NCBI GenBank assembly: GCA_029465975.1
Contig: CM055728.1
Coordinates: 16,230,205-16,294,204 of the forward strand
Length of the DNA stretch: 64,000 nt
Reading direction: 5' to 3'
DNA from: Dallia pectoralis
Lineage: Eukaryota; Chordata; Actinopteri; Esociformes; Umbridae
Shown here: positions 11,511-23,862 of the stretch, one piece after another
Position numbering within the stretch: position 1 is the first letter of the stretch
Layout of the letters: each line of letters begins with the position of its first letter
Notes under the pieces: generated by a model
The model's database searches: none
Told to the model about the DNA's origin: nothing
Seen by the model: the letters and a program-made list of their open reading frames with translations, nothing else
Position numbers and translations under genes: made by a program

Positions 11511-13640
11511 AGGGTCTTGTTACTAACAGGGTCTAACAGGGTCTTGTTACTAACAGGGTCTAACAGGGTCTTGTTACTAACAGGGTCTAACAGGGTCTTG
11601 TTACTAACAGTGTTTAACAGGGTCGTGTTACTAACAGAGTCTAACAGGGTCTTGTTACTAACAGGGTTTAACAGGGTCTTGTTTCTAACAGTGTTTAACA
11701 GGGTCTTGTTACTAACAGGGTCTAACAGGGTCTTGTTATTAACAGTGTTTAACAGGGTCTTGTTACTAACAGGGTCTAATAGGGTCTAACAGGGTCTTGT
11801 TACTAACAGAGTCTAACAGGGTCGTGTTACTAACAGAGTCTAACAGGGTCTTGTTACTAACAGAGTCTAACAGGGTCTTGTTACTAACAGGGTTTAACAG
11901 GGTCTTGTTACTAACAGGGTCTAACAGGGTCTTGGTTACTAACAGGGTCTAACCGGGTCTTGTTACTAACAGTGTTTAACAGGGTCTTGTTACTAACAGG
12001 GTTTAACAGGGTCTTGTTACTAACAGTGTTTAACAGGGTCTTGTTACTAACAGTGTTTAACAGGGTCTTGTTACTAACAGGGTCTAACAGGGTCTTGTTA
12101 CTAACAGTGTTTAATAGGGTCTTGTTACTAACAGGGTCTAATAGGGTCTAACAGGGTCTTTTTACTAACAGAGTCTAACAGGGTCGTGTTACTAACAGAG
12201 TCTAACAGGGTCTTGTTACTAACAGTGTTTAACAGGGTCTTGTTACTAACAGGGTCTAACAGGGTCTTGTTACTAACAGGGTCTAACAGGGTCTTGTTAC
12301 TAACAGGGTCTAACAGGGTCTTGTTACTAACAGTGTTTAACAGGGTCGTGTTACTAACAGAGTCTAACAGGGTCTTGTTACTAACAGGGTTTAACAGGGT
12401 CTTGTTTCTAACAGTGTTTAACAGGGTCTTGTTACTAACAGGGTCTAACAGGGTCTTGTTATTAACAGTGTTTAACAGGGTCTTGTTACTAACAGGGTCT
12501 AACAGGGTCTTGTTACTAACAGTGTTTAACAGGGTCTTGTTACTAACAGGGTCTAATAGGGTCTAACAGGGTCTTGTTACTAACAGAGTCTAACAGGGTC
12601 GTGTTACTAACAGAGTCTAACAGGGTCTTGTTACTAACAGAGTCTAACAGGGTCTTGTTACTAACAGGGTTTAACAGGGTCTTGTTACTAACAGGGTCTA
12701 ACAGGGTCTTGGTTACTAACAGGGTCTAACCGGGTCTTGTTACTAACAGTGTTTAACAGGGTCTTGTTACTAACAGGGTTTAACAGGGTCTTGTTACTAA
12801 CAGTGTTTAACAGGGTCTTGTTACTAACAGTGTTTAACAGGGTCTTGTTACTAACAGGGTCTAACAGGGTCTTGTTACTAACAGTGTTTAATAGGGTCTT
12901 GTTACTAACAGGGTCTAATAGGGTCTAACAGGGTCTTTTTACTAACAGAGTCTAACAGGGTCGTGTTACTAACAGAGTCTAACAGGGTCTTGTTACTAAC
13001 AGTGTTTAACAGGGTCTTGTTACTAACAGGGTCTAATAGGGTTTAACAGGGTCTAACAGGGTCTTGTTACTAACAGAGTCTAACAGGTTCTTGTTACTAA
13101 CAGAGTCTAACAGGGTCGTGTTACTAACAGAGTCTAACAGGGTCTTGTTACTAACAGGGTCTAACAGGGTCTTGTTACTAACAGGGTTTAACAAGGTATT
13201 GTTACTAACAGTGTTTAACAGGGTCTTGTTACTAACAGGGTCTAACAGGGTCTTGTTACTAACAGGGTTTAACAGGGTCGTGTTACTAACAGAGTCTAAC
13301 AGGGTCTTGTTACTAACAGTGTTTAACAGGGTTGTGTTACTAACAGGGTCTAACAGGGTCTTGTTACTAACAGGGTCTAACAGGGTATTGTTACTAACAG
13401 GGTCTAACAGGGTCTTGTTACTAACAGTGTCTAACAGGGTCTTGTTACTAACAGTGTCTAACAGGGTCGTGTTACTAACAGTGTTTAACAGGGTCTTGTT
13501 ACTAACAGGGTCTTACAGGGTCTTGTTACTAACAGGGTTTAACAGGGTCTTGTTACTAACAGTGTTTAACAGGGTCTTGTTGCTAACAGGGTCTAACAGG
13601 GTCTTGTTGCTAACAGGGTCTTGTTACTAACAAGTTGACC
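11511..13640. repeat. 27-bp minisatellite, ~2.1 kb, with internal segmental duplication
   Basis: About 75 to 80 units combine the phrases GGGTCTTGTTACTAACAG and GGTCTAACA, with variants (GTGTTTAAC, GAGTCTAAC, GTCGTG). Because 27 is divisible by three, one frame stays open for long runs and reads a nine-residue repeat, LLTGSNRVL. Rare variants recur in the same order about 0.72-0.78 kb apart: CTTGGTTACT at 11931 and 12708, and the first GTCGTG of each block at 11622 and 12345. A block of about 28 units was therefore duplicated. Confidence 0.97.
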
Positions 13641-14875
13641 TGGTTGTCTTTCTGGAAGGTTCTTACATTTCTACAGAGAAACTAAGGTTCTGGCCATTGG
13701 GTTCGTGTTCTCTTACTAGATTAAGAACTGATGCATCTTAGGTCAATTTGCAATTATCATGGCAAGAAATCAATATTTCTATGCACACAAAAAATATTCA
13801 TTCAAATTATAAAGGTAGTCACAGGCAAAGAATCACCCGTGTTTATGAAAGCATCATAAATAAAATAAATGAATTTTAAAGTGTTCCAAAGTATGTATCA
13901 AGCACAATTTTTGTAATTACTGCCATGTGATCGATGGCTCTGGACCTCCTCATTGGCTTTTGGGCTAACAAAGGTTATAGACATAATATGCTGTTGTCTT
14001 GTGTTCTTTTCTGTCTCTTCCATTGCTTTTTCTGTCTTTCCGTGCACCGCTGACAGAGTTAATGGGCCTCCTCCTGTGGTTCTTACTTTCTTCAGAACCA
14101 GGTGCAGCCGTTCAACAAATGTCCTCGGTGCACATCCAGAAAGAAAAGATAAATAAAATACTGAGTTATATAAAGGGTATTAACTCCAAGTTATTATCCA
14201 ATCACTCTGGGCTCTCAAACTTACACAGAGGCAAGTAATTTCTGCTCTGGGAACATGCTCTGCACCTTGTTTTAAAAGGTAAAGACATAGAGTACAAACC
14301 AGCGTTCCCACAGATTTTCATACAAGGCTTTTGTCATTCTCATTAGTCCAGACTTTGGCAAAGCAAAGACACGCCCCAGGCAGTGAACTGGAAGAGTCAA
14401 GTTAACAAGCCAAAGAGGGCATTCCTTACTTTCTTTCCCTATTGTAGGGGATGTTTCTTTCCTTTTACAGGGGTTTAATGAAGGCATCCAGCGGAATGCC
14501 AGAAATTGCTGAAGGGGGCTGAAGATAATTAAGACAGCTTACCCTGAAGTATCAATAAAAATAGGTATATGTATTGATTGTAATTCCAAGCCCTTATCTT
14601 ACTCAAACCTAGTGGATCGTATGCTACAACAACTACAGTATAACGTCAATTGATCGAAAACATGTACTTTTTATTCAATCGGTACAACGATATTACAGTG
14701 TGAAGCTAGCCACAATAACGGTTAGCCAATTTTTTTTAATGAAAATGAAAATGCCTTTAAATGACAGTCAATGATTGAATAATGGACAAAACTAATATAA
14801 ACAGTTTTATCAGAGCACACTATTATAATGTCAGAGGTAGAATCCAACACTTTAATATCTGAACACAGTACAGCC
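13641..14875. other. Sequence without recognisable genes
   Basis: Open frames at 13953-14238 and 14272-14487 resemble nothing I recognise. No exon-like or repeat structure was found. Confidence 0.5.
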
Positions 14876-15395
14876 TAGGCAAATCGTACTAAGATGGGAG
14901 GAATCTATACAGGTCACAACAGGATAAGGCAAAACGTAGTAAGATGGGAGGAGTCTATACAGGTCACAACAGGATAAGGCAAATCGTAGTAAGATGGGAG
15001 GAGTCTATACAGGTCACAACAGGATAAGGCCAAACGTAGTAAGATGGGAGAAGTATATACAGGTCACAACAGGATAAGGCAAACGTAGTAAGATGGGAGG
15101 AGTCTATACAGGTCACAACAGGATAAGGCAAATCGTAGTAAGATGGGAGGAGTCTATATAGGTCACAACAGGATAAGGCAAAACGTAGTAAGATGGGAGG
15201 AGTCTATACAGGTCACAACAGGATAAGGCAAATCGTAGTAAGATGGGAGGAGTCTATATAGGTCACAACAGGATAAGGCAAATCGTAGTAAGATGGGAGG
15301 AGTCTATATAGGTCACAACAGGATAAGGCAAAACATAGTAAGATGAGGAGGAATCTATAGTAAGATGAGGAGGAGTCACAACAGGATAAGGCAGG
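14876..15395. repeat. 50-bp tandem repeat, ~10 copies
   Basis: Units of 49-50 bp contain CGTAGTAAGATGGGAGGAGT and CTATACAGGTCACAACAGGA, starting at 14881, 14931, 14981 and so on. The last copies (15340-15395) are rearranged and shorter. Confidence 0.95.
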
Positions 15396-16379
15396 ATCTT
15401 AGTCAAAACCAGGAGGACTATAAGTAGGTCACAAAAGGGTTAGGCAATAATGTGGTTAAAAAAACAAGGCAAAACATAAGGTCTGGTACACGGGAATTAA
15501 ATTAAAATATACTCTCTCAAAGGCTCAGTATCCCGCACATAACAAATAACACCTCACACTGGTAACACAGGACTACTTATACTAGGTAATTGGACACAGG
15601 TGCTAGAACTCTGGTTAATGGGAACGAGCTTTAACAGGCTGGTGGTGGTAGCTGGTGTTACGGTGGCTTGACTGGTGGTGGTAGCTGGTGTTACGGTGGC
15701 TTGACTGGTGGTAGTAGAAGCAGTGTAAAAAATGTACTATATTAAAATGATTCCTGATTCCTGAATCAGGTTCGTATCACATAGAGCCTGGTCTATATTG
15801 AGGTGTTGTTTTCATATAATAAAGCTAGCAATGACATGACTTGTTCACATAACTGTAATTCAAACCCACAATGGCATAATCACAAAGTACATCTTATTTT
15901 CAACCAGGATGAAGAGTTTGTTCTCGCTGAGGTTGCTCTCTAAGATCAAAAGAGGTTTCAGATGAATGAGAATTAGACATGAGTGGTTTTATGAAAACCT
16001 AAAATGTAAAATCGTGTTTCTTTCTGCGTGTGTGCATGTTGGTGTGCTAAATACATAAACAGCATTATTTTGAATTAATCTTAATTAATGACAGGAATTT
16101 CAAAAGAGAAACAAAAGTGTTGGGATGAGAGGAATACGAAGAATCTTCAAGAACAAACAAGAAATACAATGGGCTTGTCCAAGTTCTGAAGAATCATAAG
16201 AAATGCTTCTGCTTGTTTTGTTCATCCCTTTTATTTGATTTCCTAATTCAATGTCTGAATGGATGAATGGATGAATGGAACAAATTCAGGTAAGCTGTGG
16301 AGAAATCCAACAAGCTAGTGTATTACATTAGTAGTACTACTAGTACCAGCCTGTTATTCCACCCATTCCCACTTGACTT
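15396..16379. other. Repeat-derived and unclassified spacer
   Basis: There is no coding sequence. A short direct repeat of TGGTGGTAGCTGGTGTTACG with GTGGCTTGAC occurs twice at about 15642-15710, and a GGATGAATGGATGAATGG run at about 16260. Confidence 0.5.
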
Positions 16380-18483
16380 CCTGTCAGGCCCTGGCTATCA
16401 TCACCAGGCACCCATAGAGATGATGCCTAGAGACCACCCCACTGTCAGGCCCTGGCTATCATCACCAGACACCATAGAGATTCCTAGAGACCACCCCACG
16501 GTCAGGCCCTGGCTATCATCACCAGACCCCCATAGAGATGATGCCGAGAGACCACCCCACTGTCAGGCCCTGGCTATCATCACCAGACCCCCATAGAGAT
16601 GATGCCGAGAGACCACCCCACGGTCAGGCCCTGGCTATCATCACCAGACACCATAGAGATTCCTAGAGACCACCCCACTGTCAGGCCCTGGCTATCATCA
16701 CCAGGCACCCATAGAGATGATGCCTAGAGACCACCCCACTGTCAGGCCCTGGCTATCATCACCAGACACCATAGAGATTCCTAGAGACCACCCCACGGTC
16801 AGGCCCTGGCTATCATCACCAGACCCCCATAGAGATGATGCCGAGAGACCACCCCACTGTCAGGCCCTGGCTATCATCACCAGACCCCCATAGAGATGAT
16901 GCCGAGAGACCACCCCACGGTCAGGCCCTGGCTATCATCACCAGGCACCCATAGAGATGATGCCTAGAGACCACCCCACGGTCAGGCCCTGGCTATCATC
17001 ACCAGACACCATAGAGATTCCTAGAGACCACCCCACTGTCAGGCCCACGCTATCATCACCAGACCCCCATAGAGATGATGCCGAGAGACCACCCCACTGT
17101 CAGGCCCTGGCTATCATCACCAGACCCCCATAGAGATGATGCCGAGAGACCACCCCACTGTCAGGCCCTGGCTATCATCACCAGACCCCCATAGAGATGA
17201 TGCCGAGAGACCACCCCACTGTCAGGCCCTGGCTATCATCACCAGGCACCCATAGAGATGCCTAGAGACCACCCCACGGTCAGGCCCTGGCTATCATCAC
17301 CAGACACCCATAGAGATTCCTAGAGACCACCCCACGGTCAGGCCCTGGCTATCATCACCAGGCACCCATAGAGATGCCTAGAGACCACCCCACTGTCAGG
17401 CCCACGCTATCATCACCAGGCAACCATAGAGATTCCTAGAGACCACCCCATGGTCAGGCCCTGGCTATCATCACCAGGCACCCATAGAGATGCCTAGAGA
17501 CCACCCCACTGTCAGGCCCTGGCTATCATCACCAGACACCCATAGAGATTCCTAGAGACCACCCCACTGTCAGGCCCACGCTATCATCACCAGACACCCA
17601 TAGAGATGCCTAGAGACCACCCCACTGTCAGGCCCACGCTATCATCACCAGACACCCATAGAGATGCCTAGAGACCACCCCACGGTCAGGCCCTGGCTAT
17701 CATCACCAGGCACCCAGAGAGATGCCTAGAGACCACCCCACGGTCAGGCCCACGCTATCATCACCAGACACCCATAGAGATGCCTAGAGACCACCCCACT
17801 GTCAGGCCCTGGCTATCATCACCAGGCACCCATAGAGATGCCTAGAGACCACCCCACTGTCAGGCCCACGCTATCATCACCAGGCAACCATAGAGATTCC
17901 TAGAGACCACCCCATGGTCAGGCCCTGGCTATCATCACCAGGCACCCATAGAGATGCCTAGAGACCACCCCACTGTCAGGCCCTGGCTATCATCACCAGA
18001 CACCCATAGAGATTCCTAGAGACCACCCCACTGTCAGGCCCACGCTATCATCACCAGACACCCATAGAGATGCCTAGAGACCACCCCACTGTCAGGCCCA
18101 CGCTATCATCACCAGACACCCATAGAGATGCCTAGAGACCACCCCACTGTCAGGCCCTGGCTATCATCACCAGGCACCCATAGAGATGCCTAGAGACCAC
18201 CCCACGGTCGGGCCCTGGCTATCATCACCAGGCACCCATAGAGATGCCTAGAGACCACCCCACTGTCAGGCCCTGGCTATCATCACCAGACACCCATAGA
18301 GATGCCTAGAGACCACCCCACTGTCAGGCCCTGGCTATCATCACCAGACACCCATAGAGATGCCTAGAGACCACCCCACTGTCAGGCCCACGCTATCATC
18401 ACCAGACACCCATAGAGATTCCTAGAGACCACCCCACGGTCAGGCCCTGGCTATCATCACCAGACACCCAGAGAGATGTCTAG
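16380..18483. repeat. 57-61-bp minisatellite, ~36 copies
   Basis: The unit contains GTCAGGCCCTGGCTATCATC, ACCAG.CACCCATAGAGATG and CCTAGAGACCACCCCAC. Length classes differ by presence of ATGATGCC versus ATGCC or ATTCC. Variant combinations recur in blocks, for example the group containing GGCCCACGCTATC with GGCAACC at about 17400 and again at 17870, so groups of units were copied together. The 99-aa frame at its start is spurious. Confidence 0.97.
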
Positions 18484-18920
18484 AGGATTTCCACCTGTCA
18501 CACTATCAGACTTACCGCCGTGGGGAAGAAGCTGTTCTTGTTATGTGATGATTTGGTTCGTAGCCGTCTGCCAGAGGGAGACTTCTGAATAGTCCGTTAC
18601 CCGGATGGGAGGGGTCTGCCTCAATCTTTGCTGCACGACTCAGTGACTTGGCTTTGAACAGATCGTTGAGAGACGGCAGCTTACAACCAATAGCATCCGT
18701 TGCAGTCTGTCTTTATCCTTGAAAGCGTACCAGACAGTGATGGAGGAAGTCAGGATGAACTCAATGATGGCTGTGTAGGCATTAATCATCATGGGCGTTG
18801 GTCGTTTGTACTTTTTGAGCTGGCGCAGGCAGTACAGTCTGTGTTGTGCTTTCTTAGTGAGGTGATGTTCATCTCCCACTTGAGGTCCTGGGATTCTCCT
18901 AAAGGAACCATGTTAACACC
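18484..18920 (-). pseudogene. L2-like LINE, C-terminal pol fragment
   Basis: Read on the minus strand, this encodes the end of a non-LTR retrotransposon ORF2: LTKKAQHRLYCLRQLKKY, then AIIEFILTSSITVWYAF and, after frame breaks, LPLADGYEPNHHITRTAS near 18520-18580. The KAQ.RLYFLRQL...ESILTS.IT.W order is the post-reverse-transcriptase region of fish L2/CR1-type elements. The element is 5'-truncated and abuts the minisatellite at 18483. Confidence 0.8.
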
Positions 18921-18939
18921 ATTGGATGCATCCAGTTCT

Positions 18940-19420
18940 ATAAAATGGCATCCTATACGTCGGCAGTTATACAACCAAACAGAGCAACCTCTGGACCCAC
19001 TACCAGCCACAATATGGGAAAAAAAATTGCCCACTGTGTCAGCATTTGGCAGATGACATTATGTGCGGAAGGTATTCTTTGGCTTTCACCAAACTTAACC
19101 CATTGCTGATTTAAGTAAATAGTGTGAAAATGAATCATCAGACCATATGACTTTTTTCTCCACTGCTCACTAGTCCAGGTTGCTTGTTATACCAAGTTAT
19201 GCATTTTTGTGCGTAGCCCCGGGATACAACCACTCTCCAAAAAATGCCAACGCTGCCATCAATTCGAGCTTCATGGTAATAATACAACCTGGGATTTTTT
19301 GCATTGAGTAGCAATCCTGTTAAGTGTCTGTTTATTCCTGTCAGTTAGCTTCGGGTTGCGACCACAGTTCCTCTTTGCCAATGCAATTTCTACATGTTTG
19401 GCTTATGCAGACTTTTGTGA
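18940..19420 (-). pseudogene. Tc1/mariner transposase relic
   Basis: The minus strand contains CGRNPKLTDRNKQTLNRI (about 19372-19319), which matches the second helix-turn-helix of Tc1/Tc3 transposases. Further downstream on that strand is WTSEQWRKK in one frame and VIWSDDSFSHY in another (about 19180-19130); the latter carries the first catalytic Asp of the DDE core. Multiple frameshifts and stops are present. The rest of the DDE domain is not clear. Confidence 0.65.
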
Positions 19421-19985
19421 ATGATGGCACATTCCAGGAACTGTGATTTATTATGGAATATCTACATAGCAAACATTAGTCCCGTGTTCCAATGGCACAT
19501 AGTGTTTGCTAATCCATGTTTCTCATTTCAGAATGCAAATTGATCTCTAGAAAACCATTTTGGGATAAGGTTAGCACTGCTGACTACTTTGCTGATTAAA
19601 GAAGCAATGAAACGTACCTTCTGTGAACAAATTGAGTATCTGGAGCATCAGCAGTTGAGAGTTTGATTCCAGGCTCATAAATGCAGGAAACAAGGAGTTC
19701 TACTAAGACTTGTCAGTTTCACACATTTTGCTGAATTTAGCCTCTCTTGACATTGGTGAAATACACATAGCACACCACTTCACTAAAGTCAATGCTTTCA
19801 TTGCGTGCAGTCTGAGATTCTTAATTAATTGGTAGCTGTACATAAAAAGACCCATTAAAGCCACTCACAAAGAGCTGTACAAGCTCACAACCCCTCCTCT
19901 TCCCCTTCATGAACCCAAACAGAATAAATACAGCCTTTAAAGCTATTGACATGCATCTATTATGTAAAGGCGGTGCAACATACTC
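19421..19985. other. Unclassified spacer
   Basis: No gene or repeat structure is recognised here. Confidence 0.4.
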
Positions 19986-20125
19986 AGACAGACCTATAAA
20001 TGTCTGTCAAGGCTACGCTACTTACTCAGACATACCTATAAATGTCTGTTTGTAAAGGCTACGCTACTTACTCAGACATACCTATGAATGTCTGTTTGTA
20101 AAGGCTACGCTACTTACTCAGACAG
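19986..20125. repeat. ~48-bp tandem repeat, three copies
   Basis: The phrases GGCTACGCTACTTACTCAGA and CCTATAAATGTCTGT recur three times, with the first and last copies incomplete. Confidence 0.85.
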
Positions 20126-21530
20126 ACAGGTTATTTTTGCATGTTTGTGTGCCTGTGGTACAGGACATGCAGTACGCAAAGGAGAGCATAGTTAATTGTT
20201 TTTTTCTTCTGGATATGGTTAGGTTAATCAACAGTCCTTTGATTCACACTGACAGGCTTGCTTAAATGGCTTGACCAAATGGGGTTCCCACTGACATCTT
20301 TCCATGTCAATAAATCTCTAGAGATGAATAAATGACCAATTAATATGGATTGATTTCAATCTGAATGAGGAAATCGTGTGTATAGTGACACAGTCCAACA
20401 ATTACATTTAGTGAATTATGAACTTGGATGAATTATAGATATTCGTTGTTATTTGTTGTATAATAACAAGATGGTACTAACATCAATGTAGCCATAAAAA
20501 TGACACTTACAAGACCAAACATGAACAAACAGATGCCTACAAGACCTGCAGGTTTAGAAATAACTTCATTTGTCACCAATTACCAATGAGTACCTAGCAA
20601 AAAATGTGGAAGAGCCATGTATTCCTTTTGTCATACTTGTATGTATTTACAATCTGAGTTGTTTAGTAATAGCATTACTTATGAGAAGTTATCAAGAGAT
20701 ATCAGAGATATCAAACGTACACAGGATGTCATCTTCACAACACTTTTGCTCCACAGTGTGACTGAATATGGGTTGGTGGGAACAGCACATTTATCTGAGA
20801 ATAATCTATCTAGACAGTACAGTCAGGTTGGGTGTGGGCCACTTCCCTATTTGGGACATTTAAAAATGCTCTGGACAGTCATCATTGGAATTTTTTGTTC
20901 CAGCTTCGATTAAGGGTTTTTGAAGTTACTAAAGATGTGAATATGGTAAACTATGGGTAAAGCGATTAAGTTTTATTTTGTAAATACATTTTTATTTTTT
21001 ATTTAACCTTTTGGTAACCAGGTAAAAATGAAAACCAATTCTCATTTGCAACAGCGACCTGGGGGAAGCTGGGGATTGAACCCAGGACATCATACATACA
21101 AAGAATGCAGTCTATCATTGACCTACCAATTTATCTTCTATCCCTCTCAGATGAAGAACAGACACTTTAACACCATTGTCAATGATTACATTTTTTTCCA
21201 ATATCCACAGTGCCATAATGACAGTGAAGTCAAAGTTGTTATTTTTGCTGTACACTAAGGCATATGAAACTATGACTAAAAGATTCATATAAGGCAGACG
21301 TACAGATTGCCACGTTTCAGTCCATTTCAACCTTCATATTTACAACTAAGAATAACAGCCCTGTGAGCGTTCCATCTCCCCCATTTCAGGACAGCATAGG
21401 TATTGGAACATTTGCATGACAAGTGAATCGATGAATCATTGGGTTTCCTGTTGCATTGATTGTTCACATATTTAAGAGCTGTGACTGTGCCGTCTCAGTT
21501 TTATTCTTTACTTCGGGCTTTGGAATCTGC
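20126..21530. other. Spacer with a dispersed-repeat fragment
   Basis: There is no gene. About 20985-21080 contains TATTTAACCTTTTGGTAACC, CCAATTCTCATTTGCAAC and GCGACCTGGG, which resembles a dispersed repeat I recall from many salmonid and pike sequences (TTTATTTAACCAGGT...AACTGCGACCTGG). Open frames at 20570-20913 look random. Confidence 0.5.
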
Positions 21531-21534
21531 AATT

Positions 21535-22092
21535 GGTGGCAATACACATAAACACACATTAAGTCTATAGGGAGTTGTGTATGATGAGAAAAAAGCAGTG
21601 GAAATACACACAAACACACATTAAACCTATAGGGAGTTGTGTATGACAGGGAGAAAGCAGTGGCAATACACACAAACACACATTAAGCCTATAGGGAGTT
21701 GTGTATAACGGGAAGAAAGCAGTGGCAATACACATAAACACACATTAAGTCTATAGGGAGTTGTGTATAATGGGAAGAAAGCAGTGGCAATACACATAAA
21801 CACACATTAAGTCTGTAGGGAGTTGTGTATGACGGGGAGAAAGCAGTGGCAATACACACAAACACACATTAAGTCTATAGGGCGGTGTGTATAATGGGAA
21901 GAAAGCAGTGCCAATACACATAAACACACATTAAGTCTATAGGGCGGTGTGTATAATGGGAAGAAAGCAGTGCCAATACACATAAACACACATTAAGTCT
22001 ATAGGGCGGTGTGTATAATGGGAAGAAAGCAGTGCCAATACACATAAACACACATTAAGTCTGTAGGGAGTTGTGTATGACGGGAAGAAAGA
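21535..22092. repeat. 62-bp minisatellite, nine copies
   Basis: Units contain GCAATACACATAAACACACA and TTAAGTCTATAGGGAGTTGT, followed by a variable GTATAATGGGAAGAAAGCAG. Copies start about every 61-62 bp from 21538. Two subtypes (GGGAGTTGTG and GGGCGGTGTG) are grouped rather than mixed. Confidence 0.96.
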
Positions 22093-22740
22093 AAGCAATT
22101 TTGAAGCTAAAAGGAAAGATGTGCACAATTTGGACCATAGCAAAAAAGTTGTGCAGAGTCAGATGAACAGTTTTGAATGGCTTCCAAATTGCATCCAAAG
22201 AGTTAATCAGGGGAAAAAGAAAAAAGTTAAAGCATGCTAGAAAGAGGAAAAGTTTTTCAATTTTACTGATAGGACCATCTCCGAAAGACATCCGGTGGCC
22301 GTATAAAAACAACAGTGTATCCCCCTTGTTCTACAGTGTTTGACAGGTAATGGCATAGAGAGGCAGGCAGTGTTATGTGCAGAGTAGAGATGTCAGAACC
22401 AGCTGCATATTTAAGTTCCCTCTGACAAGGTGAAGCCAGGAAGCTGCAAAGAAGTGTCCACACAGTGTAAGGCACGTAACTCCTATTACCTTATTGTGAC
22501 TCCGGCTGTCAACACCTCCAGTACTCTCAGTCTCCAGGTTGAATCTGCACGCTATCTTCTCATCAACAGCGTCCGCATAGGGGAATAGCAGACCTATAGG
22601 TTGTTTTGTCTCTGAATTTTGTATAGCTTTTTGGATTAATGTGCTATCACAACCCAGTACCATGAGATATCTTAAGTTGTGGGTACACTATACACCATCC
22701 CTATAATGAGCCCGCAAATATTGGTTCTCCTATTTCATCT
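22093..22740. other. Unclassified spacer
   Basis: Minus-strand open frames (22055-22312, 22263-22475, 22373-22663) overlap one another and resemble no family. No repeat structure is seen. Confidence 0.4.
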
Positions 22741-22744
22741 TTCC

Positions 22745-23862
22745 TGTTTGGCTTATGTCATTGTTATTGCTATGTCATTGTGTATGCTATGTCATTGTGT
22801 ATGATATGTCATTGTGTATGATATGTCATTGTTCATGCTAAGTCATTGTGTATGCTATGTCATTGTGTATGATATGTCATTGTGTATGATATGTCATTGT
22901 TATTGCTATGTCATTGTTTATGATATGTCATTGTGTATGATATGTCTATGTGTATGATATGTCATTGTGTATGATATGTCATTGTTATTGCTATGTCATT
23001 GTTTATGATATGTCATTGTGTATGATATGTCTATGTGTATGATATGTCATTGTGTATGATATGTCATTGTGTATGATATGTCATTGTTTATGATATGTCA
23101 TTGTGTATGATATGTCATTGTTATTGCTATGTCATTGTTATTGCTATGTCATTGTTTATGATATGTCATTGTTATTGCTATGTCATTGTTATTGCTATGT
23201 CATTGTTATTGCTATGTCATTGTGTATGATATGTCATTGTTATTGCTATGTCATTGTTCATGCTAAGTCATTGTGTATGAAATGTCTATGTGTATGCTAT
23301 GTCATTGTGTATGATATGTCATTGTGTATGATATGTCATTGTGTATGATATGTCATTGTTATTGCTATGTCAGTGTTTATGATATGTCATTGTGTATGAT
23401 ATGTCTATGTGTATGATATGTCATTGTGTATGATATGTCATTGTGTATGATATGTCATTGTTTATGATATGTCATTGTGTATGATATGTCATTGTTATTG
23501 CTATGTCATTGTTATTGCTATGTCATTGTTATTGCTATGTCATTGTTATTGCTATGTCATTGTTTATGCTATGTCATTGTTTATGCTTTGTCATTGTTTA
23601 TGCTATGTCATTGTGTATGCTATGTCATTGTGTATGATATGTCATTGTGTATGATATGTAATTGTGTATGATATGTAATTGTGTATGATATGTCATCTTG
23701 TATGATATGTCGTTGTTCATGCTATGTCATTGTGTATGCTATGTCATTGTGCATGATATGTCATTGTTTATGCTATGTCATTGTTTATGCTATGTCATTG
23801 TGTATGCTATGTCATTGTGTATGCTATGTCATTGTGTATGATATGTCATTGCGTATTACCTA
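22745..23862. repeat. 17-bp minisatellite, ~65 copies
   Basis: The unit is TATGTCATTGTGTATGA with variants GTTATTGC, GTTTATGA and GTTCATGC. Blocks of about ten units are repeated, such as the stretch with TATGTCTATGTGTATGA near 22945, 23030 and 23400. Cys/Ile/Met-rich open frames here are repeat products. Confidence 0.97.

Noticed and set aside
11517..13630. LLTGSNRV-repeat protein
   Set aside because: The frame is kept only by the 27-bp period; it is broken at each irregular unit and has no upstream start outside the array.
22745..23862. CRISPR-like appearance of regularly spaced repeats
   Set aside because: There are no unique spacers; the whole unit repeats. The genome is eukaryotic.
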